DNA of 64,000 nt from CAWICD01 sp052267165. GTDB taxonomy: Bacteria > Vulcanimicrobiota > Vulcanimicrobiia > Vulcanimicrobiales > Vulcanimicrobiaceae. Of this stretch, positions 52,105 through 59,669 are shown one piece after another. The position numbers and the translations under genes are program-made. The first letter of the stretch is position 1. The number at the start of each line of letters is the position of its first letter. The stretch covers positions 21,576 through 85,575 of the forward strand of contig JBKQHO010000064.1 in NCBI GenBank assembly GCA_052267165.1, given 5' to 3'. The notes beneath the pieces were generated by a model. That model did no database searches and was not told the DNA's origin. It saw nothing but the letters and a program-made list of their open reading frames with translations.

Positions 52105-53337
52105 ATGGCAAATCCGGCAGCGGGGATCGTAACTCGGACGGGGCGTGCGAACGCTCCAGGATGGAATCTGCGGGGCCTCTCGGTCATCGCGTTCGCCCAC
52201 GGGCTGAGCGATTTCTACTCCGGAATCGTGCCCTTCACGATCTTCCTGGTGCTGGCTCGCGACCACGTCTCGCCGGCGTTCCAAGGCGCGCTCGTTTTCG
52301 TCTGGTACGTCACGAGCTCGATCGTACAGCCGCTCTTCGGACGCTACTCCGACCGTCACGGCCGCTGGTGGTTCTTGCCGGCCGGTATCGCCTTGACCGT
52401 CACGGCGATCTCGCTCGCCGGCCATGCTCCGACGATCGCGTGGCTCGCCCTGTGCATCGTGTTCGGCGGCTTCGGTTCCGCGATCATGCACCCGGAGGCC
52501 GGAAAGTATTCGGCGATGCTCTCGGGCGCGCGCAAGGCCAGCGGCATCTCGATCTTCCAAATCGGAGGACAGATCGGTTACAGCGTCGGGCCGGCCGTCG
52601 TCGCCGCATTGTACGCTCGTTACGGAACGAACGGAACGCTGCTGTTGCTCGCGCCCGGCCTGCTCGCCGTCTTTTGGCTCTTCGGCGTCATGCGCGCCGT
52701 CGACCGCACCGCGGGCCACATCCATCGCGCGCACGCCGAACGGACGGCTGCGCCGGCCGGCCCGGTCGACCGCATCGGCGTGACGCTGCTGATCGCCAGT
52801 ACCGCGCTGCGCTATTTCGCGACCGCCGCTTTCATGACGTACTTACCGAACTTCCTCGTCGGGCACGGCAGCTCGATTCCGCTCGCCGGTCAGATCGTGA
52901 CCGCGTTTCTGCTCGTCTCGTCGTTCGGCTTGCTCGCCGGCGGCGCGCTCGCCGACCGCTTCGGGGCCGTGCGCATCTCGGTCATCGCACTCGCGGGTGC
53001 CGTGCCGTTTCTCTATGCGTTCTTCGCGTTGCCCGGTCCGCTCGGCGTGCTCGCGCTGCTCTTCGGCAGCGCGCTGCTCGCAGTCCAGAACGCGCCAGGC
53101 GTCGCGCTCGTGCAGGCGATGCTGCCCGAGAATCTCGGCATGGCGCTCGGACTCATGAACGGCGTCGCCTTCGGAATCGGTTCGGCGCTGGTCGCCTGCG
53201 TCGGCATCGCGGTCGCCGCGCTCGGCGCGGGCCCCGCGCTCGAAAGCGTCAGCGCCGTGCCGCTGATCGCGGCGCTCGCCAACGCGCTCGTCGGGCCTCG
53301 GCTTCCCGCGACGCGCCGCAGCGCAGACGCTGCCTGA
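52105..53337 (+). CDS. MFS transporter, fosmidomycin-resistance (Fsr)-like
   Basis: 410 aa, 12 predicted helices. The first helix carries the Fsr-type signature AFAHGLSDFYSGIVPFTIF; FGRYSDRHGRWWFLP is the A-like loop; IMHPEAGKYSAMLSG and ISIFQIGGQIGYSVGP are also family blocks. Fsr proteins export fosmidomycin and some other compounds; the substrate here is unknown. Convergent with the VapC remnant. Confidence 0.87.
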   Translation: MANPAAGIVTRTGRANAPGWNLRGLSVIAFAHGLSDFYSGIVPFTIFLVLARDHVSPAFQGALVFVWYVTSSIVQPLFGRYSDRHGRWWFLPAGIALTVTAISLAGHAPTIAWLALCIVFGGFGSAIMHPEAGKYSAMLSGARKASGISIFQIGGQIGYSVGPAVVAALYARYGTNGTLLLLAPGLLAVFWLFGVMRAVDRTAGHIHRAHAERTAAPAGPVDRIGVTLLIASTALRYFATAAFMTYLPNFLVGHGSSIPLAGQIVTAFLLVSSFGLLAGGALADRFGAVRISVIALAGAVPFLYAFFALPGPLGVLALLFGSALLAVQNAPGVALVQAMLPENLGMALGLMNGVAFGIGSALVACVGIAVAALGAGPALESVSAVPLIAALANALVGPRLPATRRSADAA

Positions 53338-53367
53338 AGTCACGACGCGTGAATCGATGAAATGCGA

Positions 53368-53610
53368 TTACGACCACTGCCACGGATTCAGTACTGAGCT
53401 CACGAGTCTGGAAATGTCATCGGTGTTTCGTGTCACGACGATAAGGTCGTAGGCCATCGCTGTCGCGGCGATCAACGAATCGATGGTCGGCAACGGGCGT
53501 CCCTCTCGCGCCCGCAGGCTCGCGCAAGCGTCGATGACGCGGCGGTTAACGTCGAGCGTACGGTTTTCGAAGCGCAGTACGAGCTGGCGGTACCACTCGG
53601 CGAGGCGCAT
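53368..53610 (-). pseudogene. Truncated PIN-domain (VapC-like) toxin remnant
   Basis: 80 aa equal to the C-terminal 60% of a VapC ribonuclease: LVLRFENRTLDVNRRVIDA, PLPTIDSLIAATAMAYDLIV, VTRNTDDI, and VLNPW at the end. The N-terminal L-D-T-N-V strand with the first catalytic Asp and the following helix are absent; the frame upstream of ATG 53610 does not encode them and closes at a TAG near 53710. No VapB antitoxin gene is seen. Probably inactive. Confidence 0.7.
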
Positions 53611-53798
53611 ACTGCGTCTCTGTAGTTCGCGTTGTTCTTGAGCTACCTTGCGAAATGCGGGGTCCTGCTCGCTTGCGGCTCGCGAAAGGGCTGGAAGGCG
53701 ACCGCTCGTCTAGTATATTCACCCGTGAGCGCACGTTAACTAGGCGGCGTTCGCCCTGTCGCCATGCGCTCGCGACCGGCTCCGCCGCGAATCGCGCG

Positions 53799-55061
53799 CT
53801 AGATACCACCGACGAGACGGCCGGGTGCCAGCGTGCCGTTGGGGTCGAAGCGGGTTTTGAGCGCGCGCATCTTGTCGACGGAGGCCGGCGGCGTGCCCCA
53901 GGGCGCGAGCCGTTCGCGCAACGTGGCAGGCGCGGATACGACCCAGGTGCGGCCGAGCGCCGCGTGGAGGGCCGGATCGTAATCCAAGATACGTTCCGCT
54001 AAGAAGTCGCCGCCGAGCGGGGTGCTCAGGCGCGCGATGAAGTCGCCGGTGCGCAGGTCGGCAATGGTCTCGAGCTGCAGCTCGTGTTCGCGCGCGAGCG
54101 CCGCGAAGGTGATGTGACGTGGCACGAGATCGGTGATCAGACCGGTGCTGCGATACGTGACCGAACCCGCGGCGCAGGGCTGGACGTACGCGTCGAGCAG
54201 GCGCGCGAAGGCGGCGTTGGCGTCCCGGTCGAGAATCGTCGTCGCAGGCAAACCGGCCGACCCGAGTGATGAGCGCAACTCGCGCGTGGCGCGCTGCACG
54301 AGCGCGTTCGAGCCCTCCAAGAGCAGCAGCAGGCGCCCTTCGGTGCCGTCGCGTCCGTCGATCTCGGGGAAGCCGGTGATGAACAGCGCGGCGGCCGGCT
54401 CGCTCGGAAGCGTGAGCACGTGCGCCAGCGCGCGTTCGCGCGTGTGCTGGGGGAGAGGCGCGACCGCGACGCGGCGCGACTCGGGCATCGGCAACGTCTT
54501 GAAGTTGGCGCGCACGATCGCGCCGAGCGTCCCGAGCGAGCCGACATAGAGTTTGCTCATGTCGTAGCCGGTGACGTTCTTGACCACCATGCCGCCCGCT
54601 TTGGCGACGGTGCCGTCTGCGAGCACGACCGTCGAGCCGATGACGAGGTCGCGGGGCCGCCCGTATGTTGCGCGGCGCGGGCCGAGCCAGCCGCTTGCCA
54701 ACACGCCGCCGACCGTGCTGCGTTCCGCGCGCGGCGCGTCGAGCGGAACGAACTGCCCGTGCGAGGCGAGCATCATGCCGAGGTCGTCGACCGTGACGCC
54801 GGCCTCGACCGCGACCGTCAGATCGCGGTATTCGTACTCGAGCGTGTGGTTGAGAGCGGCCAGACTGATGGCGACGTCGTAGCGTTCGGGGACGCCGCCG
54901 ATGCCTTGCAGCGTGCCGCCGCCGAAAAACACGACCGAATCGCCGCACGCGTCGCTTGCGCGCAGGAGCGCGGCCAACGACTCGACGCTCTCCGGCGTAT
55001 GAACCTCGCGCGGAGTGCGCATTCCGAGCGCGAACGCGCTCGGCTCGAGGGTTACACCCAT
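53799..55061 (-). CDS. glcE: Glycolate oxidase FAD-binding subunit GlcE
   Basis: 420 aa. VAO/PCMH-type FAD domain: FFGGGTLQGIGGVPERYDV, LTVAVEAGVTVDDLGMML, PRAERSTVGGVLASG, ATYGRPRDLVIG, VVKNVTGYDMSKL, GSLGTLGAIV. The C-terminus ends RFDPNGTLAPGR, as in GlcE. It overlaps glcD by 10 nt. Together they oxidise glycolate to glyoxylate in the glycolate dehydrogenase complex; the iron-sulfur subunit GlcF normally follows but is absent here. Confidence 0.9.
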   Translation of the reverse strand: MGVTLEPSAFALGMRTPREVHTPESVESLAALLRASDACGDSVVFFGGGTLQGIGGVPERYDVAISLAALNHTLEYEYRDLTVAVEAGVTVDDLGMMLASHGQFVPLDAPRAERSTVGGVLASGWLGPRRATYGRPRDLVIGSTVVLADGTVAKAGGMVVKNVTGYDMSKLYVGSLGTLGAIVRANFKTLPMPESRRVAVAPLPQHTRERALAHVLTLPSEPAAALFITGFPEIDGRDGTEGRLLLLLEGSNALVQRATRELRSSLGSAGLPATTILDRDANAAFARLLDAYVQPCAAGSVTYRSTGLITDLVPRHITFAALAREHELQLETIADLRTGDFIARLSTPLGGDFLAERILDYDPALHAALGRTWVVSAPATLRERLAPWGTPPASVDKMRALKTRFDPNGTLAPGRLVGGI

Positions 55062-56491
55062 GCGCCGCCCGCGGCCACGACGTTTTGCGGGGCGCGCACC
55101 TCGCCGCAGACCGCGCCGCTCGGGAAGATCTTGTCCGGATTGAAGGTGCGCTTGGGATCGAAGACGTCGCGGACACGGGCCATCGTCGCCAAGTCGTCGT
55201 CGGAGAAGACGAGCGGCAGCGTCTCGCGTTTTTCGGAACCGATCCCGTGTTCGCCGGAGATCGTTCCGCCGAGCGCGATGCAGGCCGCCAAGATCTCCTT
55301 GCCGGCATGGACCACTGCCTCGGTTTGCCGGCGGCTGCCGCGATCGAAGAGCAGCAGCGGGTGCAAATTCCCGTCGCCCGCGTGGAAGACGTTGCCCACC
55401 GACAAGCCGTGCTCGACGGCGATCTCGTCGCAGCGGTGCACCGCTTCGGGCAGGCGCGTTCGCGGTACGCAGGCGTCTTGGATGTAATAGTTCGGCGCGA
55501 TGCGCCCGAGCGCGCCGGCGGCGCCTTTGCGTGACGCCCAGAGCGCTTCGCGTTCCCGCGCGTCGGAAGCCGAACGCCACGAAAGCGCGCCGTGCGCGCG
55601 AGCGATGCGCGCGATCGCGTTCTCGGCGCGGTCCATGTCGTCGAGCTCGCCCGCGATCTCGACCAGCAGCACGGCGCCGGCTTCGAGCGGAAAGCCTGCG
55701 TGATAGTGCGCTTCCACGGCTCTGGTGACCGTCTTGTCCATGATCTCGAGAGCGGTCGGAACGATCCCCGCGCCGACGATCGCGGAGACGGCCGCCGAAG
55801 CCGACTCGATGTCGCCGAAAGCGCCCAGGCACACGCGCACCGCGGGCGGCACGCGCAGCAGGTGCAACTCGATCGCGGTGATCAATCCCAGCGTCCCTTC
55901 GCTTCCGACCAGCGCGCCGGTCAGATCGTAGCCGGGATCGTCGAGCGAGGTGTGAACGACCGCGCCGGTCTCGTCGACGAACTCGATGCCCAGCACGTGG
56001 TTCGTCATCGAGCCGTACGAAAGCGCGTGCGGTCCGCCCGCGTTGGTGCCGACGTTGCCGCCGATCGTCGACGTCTTTTGACTCGACGGATCGGGGCCGA
56101 AGAAGAGGCCCCGCGGAAGGGCCGCCTTCGAAAGATCGAGGTTGACGAGGCCCGGCTGCACGAGCGCGCGCCGGTTCGGCACGTCGAGCGTCAGGATGCG
56201 GTTCATCCGTCCAAAGGTCACGACGACGCCGCCGCGCGAGGGCGCCGAGCCGCCGCACAGACCCGTTCCCGCGCCGCGCGGCACGATCGGTTCGCCGCAG
56301 TCGTTCGCGATGCGCACCGCGGCGCTGACGTCACGCGCGTCCTTCGGCACGACGACCGCGCTCGGCAGCGACTCCTCGGTGCCGGCGTCGTAGGCGTAGA
56401 CCGCCAGGTCTTCCGGCTCGGTGAAGACCGCATCGGCGCCTAGCGCGCCGATCAGACGTGCCCGCAGCTGCGACGCTGACGCGGTGTTCAT
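55052..56491 (-). CDS. glcD: Glycolate oxidase subunit GlcD
   Basis: 479 aa. FAD-binding PCMH domain (VPRGAGTGLCGGSAPSRGGV, TIGGNVGTNAGGPHALSYG, LVGSEGTLGLIT) followed by the FAD-oxidase C domain with NVFHAGDGNLHPLLLFD and ISGEHGIGSEKRE. It catalyses the flavin step of glycolate (or D-lactate) oxidation. It is the first gene of the pair with glcE. D-lactate dehydrogenase is the alternative, but the partner GlcE supports glycolate. Confidence 0.92.
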   Translation of the reverse strand: MNTASASQLRARLIGALGADAVFTEPEDLAVYAYDAGTEESLPSAVVVPKDARDVSAAVRIANDCGEPIVPRGAGTGLCGGSAPSRGGVVVTFGRMNRILTLDVPNRRALVQPGLVNLDLSKAALPRGLFFGPDPSSQKTSTIGGNVGTNAGGPHALSYGSMTNHVLGIEFVDETGAVVHTSLDDPGYDLTGALVGSEGTLGLITAIELHLLRVPPAVRVCLGAFGDIESASAAVSAIVGAGIVPTALEIMDKTVTRAVEAHYHAGFPLEAGAVLLVEIAGELDDMDRAENAIARIARAHGALSWRSASDAREREALWASRKGAAGALGRIAPNYYIQDACVPRTRLPEAVHRCDEIAVEHGLSVGNVFHAGDGNLHPLLLFDRGSRRQTEAVVHAGKEILAACIALGGTISGEHGIGSEKRETLPLVFSDDDLATMARVRDVFDPKRTFNPDKIFPSGAVCGEVRAPQNVVAAGGAWV

Positions 56492-56574
56492 CGTCCGGAG
56501 GTGCTACGGAGGCGGCGAGCGGCCTTCCTGGCGGCCGACCCATCTGGAAGCGGCAAGGGGTTCGATCGCGGTCG

Positions 56575-57807
56575 CTAGTCGTAGAGCAAGTACGGTTGTC
56601 GCGCGGCGGAAAACTCAGCGGCGCGGGCGATCCATTGGTGCAGGATCGCTTCGACGTCGAGGCCGTTTTGCAGGCCCACGCGCAGGGTGTCCGTTCCCCA
56701 ATCCTTATCCAAGCCTGTCACGTCGTGGAAGGTCAGCGCGGACGGCGCAAGCGTGCGGACCGCGACCAAGATCTCGACCGCGGTACGCACGGCCCGGAAA
56801 GCGCGGCGGTCGACCACGATGAGCTCGACGCCGGTGAGCGTCTTGCCGGCCCACAAACCGATCAGCGGCGACCAGGCCGCGGCGCGGAAGTGGACGCCCG
56901 GGATCGGCCGGGCGTTGAGAAACTCGGCGAGCTTGAACGCGTCGAGGCCGAACGCGCCCGCGTAGGCGAAGGGCTTGGTAAAGTTGGTTCCGTTGTTGAG
57001 CCCGGCACCGTCGATGAGTCCGGTCGCAGGATAGAGCAGCGCGGTGTGCCAGTCGGGAATGTTCGGCGACGTCTGCACCCACGCGAGACCCGTGTCGGGC
57101 CAGAGCATCGCGCGATGATAGCCTTCCATGGGAATGACGCGCAACGTGCAGCCGATCTTGAAGCGCTCGTTGTACATCCGCGCCAGCTCGCCGACGGTCA
57201 TGCCGTGGCGGAACGCGATCGGATAGAGTCCGATGAACGAGCTGAAGCGCGGGTCGAGCACGGGCCCTTCCACGATGTCGCCGCCGATCGGATTGGGCCG
57301 GTCGAGCACCCAGACTTCTTTTTGCGCCTCGCGCGCGGCTTGCATCACGTAAGCGAGCGTCGAGATGTAGGTGTAGGCGCGGTCGCCCACGTCTTGGATG
57401 TCGAAGAGCAGGACGTCGACCCCGGCCAGCATCGCCGCGCTCGGCCGGCGCGTCGCGCCGTAGAGACTGTAGACGGGCAGCTTCGTCTCCGGATCGGTAT
57501 ACGAGGGGACGTAGGTCCCCGCTGCGTGGTCGCCGCGCAGACCGTGCTCCGGCGCGTAGATCGCGCGCAAGCAAATCTCCGAATTGCGCCGGATCGCGTC
57601 GACGATCGTTTCGAGCCGGGAGGTCACGCCGGTCTGGTTGGTGACGATGCCGGTGCAGCGGCCGCGCAGATCGTGCCAACCGTCACGCAGAAAGACTTCG
57701 TCGCCCAGCGTTACGCTCGCGGGCGGCATGACCGCGGCGCTCGCCGCAGCGGCGGCGCACGCCGCGACGGGCGCGGAAAGCAGCGCCAGAGCTGCACGCC
57801 GGTTCAC
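56575..57807 (-). CDS. DUF1343 protein, NamZ-type exo-beta-N-acetylmuramidase-like
   Basis: 410 aa starting at GTG 57807 with a signal peptide (RRAALALLSAPVAACAAAAA). DUF1343 motifs: GIVTNQTGVTS, IYAPEHGLRGDHAAG, LPVYSLYG, VDVLLFDIQDVGDRAYTYIS, VLDRPNPIGGD, GMTVGELARMYN, WVQTSPNIP, FGLDAFKLAEFLN. NamZ of Bacillus is a founding member that cleaves MurNAc from the non-reducing end of muropeptide glycans. Export here suggests cell-wall recycling. The start is 1 nt after the stop of the SRPBCC-like gene. Confidence 0.87.
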   Translation of the reverse strand: MNRRAALALLSAPVAACAAAAASAAVMPPASVTLGDEVFLRDGWHDLRGRCTGIVTNQTGVTSRLETIVDAIRRNSEICLRAIYAPEHGLRGDHAAGTYVPSYTDPETKLPVYSLYGATRRPSAAMLAGVDVLLFDIQDVGDRAYTYISTLAYVMQAAREAQKEVWVLDRPNPIGGDIVEGPVLDPRFSSFIGLYPIAFRHGMTVGELARMYNERFKIGCTLRVIPMEGYHRAMLWPDTGLAWVQTSPNIPDWHTALLYPATGLIDGAGLNNGTNFTKPFAYAGAFGLDAFKLAEFLNARPIPGVHFRAAAWSPLIGLWAGKTLTGVELIVVDRRAFRAVRTAVEILVAVRTLAPSALTFHDVTGLDKDWGTDTLRVGLQNGLDVEAILHQWIARAAEFSAARQPYLLYD

Positions 57808-57808
57808 G

Positions 57809-58324
57809 CTAGGTGCTGGGAAGCGGGCGCGAGGCGGCGCTGCGCTTGGCTTCTTCGGCCTTCTGGAACTCGGCTTCGACACCGGCGCGAATGCGCTCGA
57901 GCAGATCGCGCGCGGTCGCAGAGGCGATCGCATGGCCGGCGATCGCGTCGAACGCCTCGCCGACCAGGCCGCCCGGCGGCTCGTAGTTGCCCTCGAGGAT
58001 CAGCCAGAAGCGATCGTAGTCCTGGTCGCCGTCGACGTTCAGCTCGCCGTTGAAGCTGGGAAAGGGACCGCCGTCCTTCGGGGTCCAGGTGACACGATAG
58101 CGCGGCACCATGTCGCCCGGGCGGTGTTCGGGCACGAAGGTCGCGACGACGGTCTTTTTCAGCGCGACGGGCTTGGACAAGCCGGGGATGTCGACGTTAA
58201 AGCGCAGCGCCAGTTGCGCGGCCTCTTCGCCGTCCTGCGTGTGAAGACGGAAGAATGAGCTGACGCGCGCGCCGGCTTGGGCCAGCGGGGCGTCCATCAA
58301 CATCCGTTCCGAAAGCTTGGTCAT
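57809..58324 (-). CDS. SRPBCC-like protein of unknown function
   Basis: 171 aa. The sequence order (N-terminal beta strand, LALRFNVDIPGLSKPVALKK, VTWTPKDGGPFPSFNGELNV, RFWLILEGNYEPPGG, then a long C-terminal helix VGEAFDAIAGHAIASATA ...) fits a START/SRPBCC ligand-binding fold, but similarity is weak. No signal peptide. Its ATG overlaps the acetate kinase stop (ATGA), linking it to that gene. The fold call is an inference. Confidence 0.6.
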   Translation of the reverse strand: MTKLSERMLMDAPLAQAGARVSSFFRLHTQDGEEAAQLALRFNVDIPGLSKPVALKKTVVATFVPEHRPGDMVPRYRVTWTPKDGGPFPSFNGELNVDGDQDYDRFWLILEGNYEPPGGLVGEAFDAIAGHAIASATARDLLERIRAGVEAEFQKAEEAKRSAASRPLPST

Positions 58325-59562
58325 GCGATCTCCTCAGCCCGCGCTTGGGCCCAATCGAGCCGGCCCTCGCCCCGCAACTTCTCCAGCGTGTGTCGCGCGA
58401 TGGTTACGTTTTCGTCGGTCGGTATGACCCATACTGCGACGCGGCTCTGCGGGGTGCTGACGAGCGGCCCCCCGGCCGCATTGGCAGCCTCGTCGAGCGC
58501 GATGCCCAGCCAGCCGGAATCGCGACAAACCGCGGCGCGAATTTCGGGCGAGCGCTCTCCGATGCCGGCCGTGAAGACGAGCGCGTCCAAGCCTTGGGCC
58601 GCCGCGGCCAGCGAACCCAACTCGCGCACGACCCGATAGACGAACAGATCGACCGCCTCGCGTGCTCCCGGACGGTCGCTCGCGAGCAGCTCTCCCATCT
58701 CGGCGCTCATCCCCGATACGCCGAGTAAGCCCGATTCGTAGTAGAGCATGTGCTCGACCGCGTCCGCGCTCATCTTGCGCTCGCGAATGAGGTGCAGCAC
58801 GATGCCGGGATCGAGCGAGCCCGAGCGCGTTCCCATCACCAGACCTTCGAGCGGGCTGAACCCCATGCTGCTCGCGACGCTCTCGCCGTCGAGCATCGCG
58901 CACAGGCTCGCGCCGCTTCCGAGGTGCGCTGCAACCGTCTTGCCCACAGCCGCCTTGGGATCGAGCTCGCGCAGGCGCCGGCTGATGTACTCGTATGAAA
59001 GTCCGTGGAAGCCGTAGCGCCGGATTCCCTCCGCCTCGAGCGCGCGGGGCAAGCCGTAGCGTCGTGAGGTCGCGCTGTTGCCCGCATGGAAAGCCGTGTC
59101 GAAGCACGCGACCTGCGGCAGCTCCGGGTGCATCGAACGCAGCATGCGGATCAACGCAACGCTGTGCAGCTGATGCAGCGGCGCAAGCCGCACGAGCCGT
59201 TCGAGGTGGAAGATGGTCGCTTCGTCGACGATCGTCGGATCGACGAAGTCGTTGCCGCCGTGCACGACGCGATGCCCCGCGCCGACGAGCCGCCCGGTCT
59301 CGAGGTGCTCTTCCGTCCATGCGAGCAGCGAGGCAACCAAATCTTCGTATTGGCCCGGGCCGCCTTTGGGCCAGCGGCGCTCGACCAGCATCTCGCCGCC
59401 GGGGCCCTTGGCCCAGAAGTGCGGCCGGGTGCCGATTCCTTCGATCGCTCCTTCGGCCTGCACGTCGAGCGCGTGCCGGTCGGGCGTTGCGTAGAGCGCG
59501 AACTTCACGCTCGACGAGCCCGCGTTGAGGGCGATCAGTCCTTCGCTCGTCGGACGCTGCAT
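58321..59562 (-). CDS. ackA: Acetate kinase
   Basis: 413 aa. ASKHA-fold motifs: LNAGSSSVKFALY, GHRVVHGG, ACFDTAFH, YGFHGLSYEYIS, HLGSGASLCA, MGFSPLEGLVMGTRSG, VFTAGIGERS. It converts acetyl phosphate + ADP to acetate + ATP. It is divergent from phosphoketolase, which makes acetyl phosphate; no phosphotransacetylase is visible, so the pair could be an energy-yielding phosphoketolase-acetate route. Confidence 0.96.
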   Translation of the reverse strand: MQRPTSEGLIALNAGSSSVKFALYATPDRHALDVQAEGAIEGIGTRPHFWAKGPGGEMLVERRWPKGGPGQYEDLVASLLAWTEEHLETGRLVGAGHRVVHGGNDFVDPTIVDEATIFHLERLVRLAPLHQLHSVALIRMLRSMHPELPQVACFDTAFHAGNSATSRRYGLPRALEAEGIRRYGFHGLSYEYISRRLRELDPKAAVGKTVAAHLGSGASLCAMLDGESVASSMGFSPLEGLVMGTRSGSLDPGIVLHLIRERKMSADAVEHMLYYESGLLGVSGMSAEMGELLASDRPGAREAVDLFVYRVVRELGSLAAAAQGLDALVFTAGIGERSPEIRAAVCRDSGWLGIALDEAANAAGGPLVSTPQSRVAVWVIPTDENVTIARHTLEKLRGEGRLDWAQARAEEIA

Positions 59563-59669
59563 GCGCTACTGCTTCCCCTTTTCGAGAAAACGTTTGCCGG
59601 GGGCTTCCCGCGACGGAGATGAACAGGCTAGACTCGGTGGTGCAACCACGCTACGCAGGAGCAAGAACC

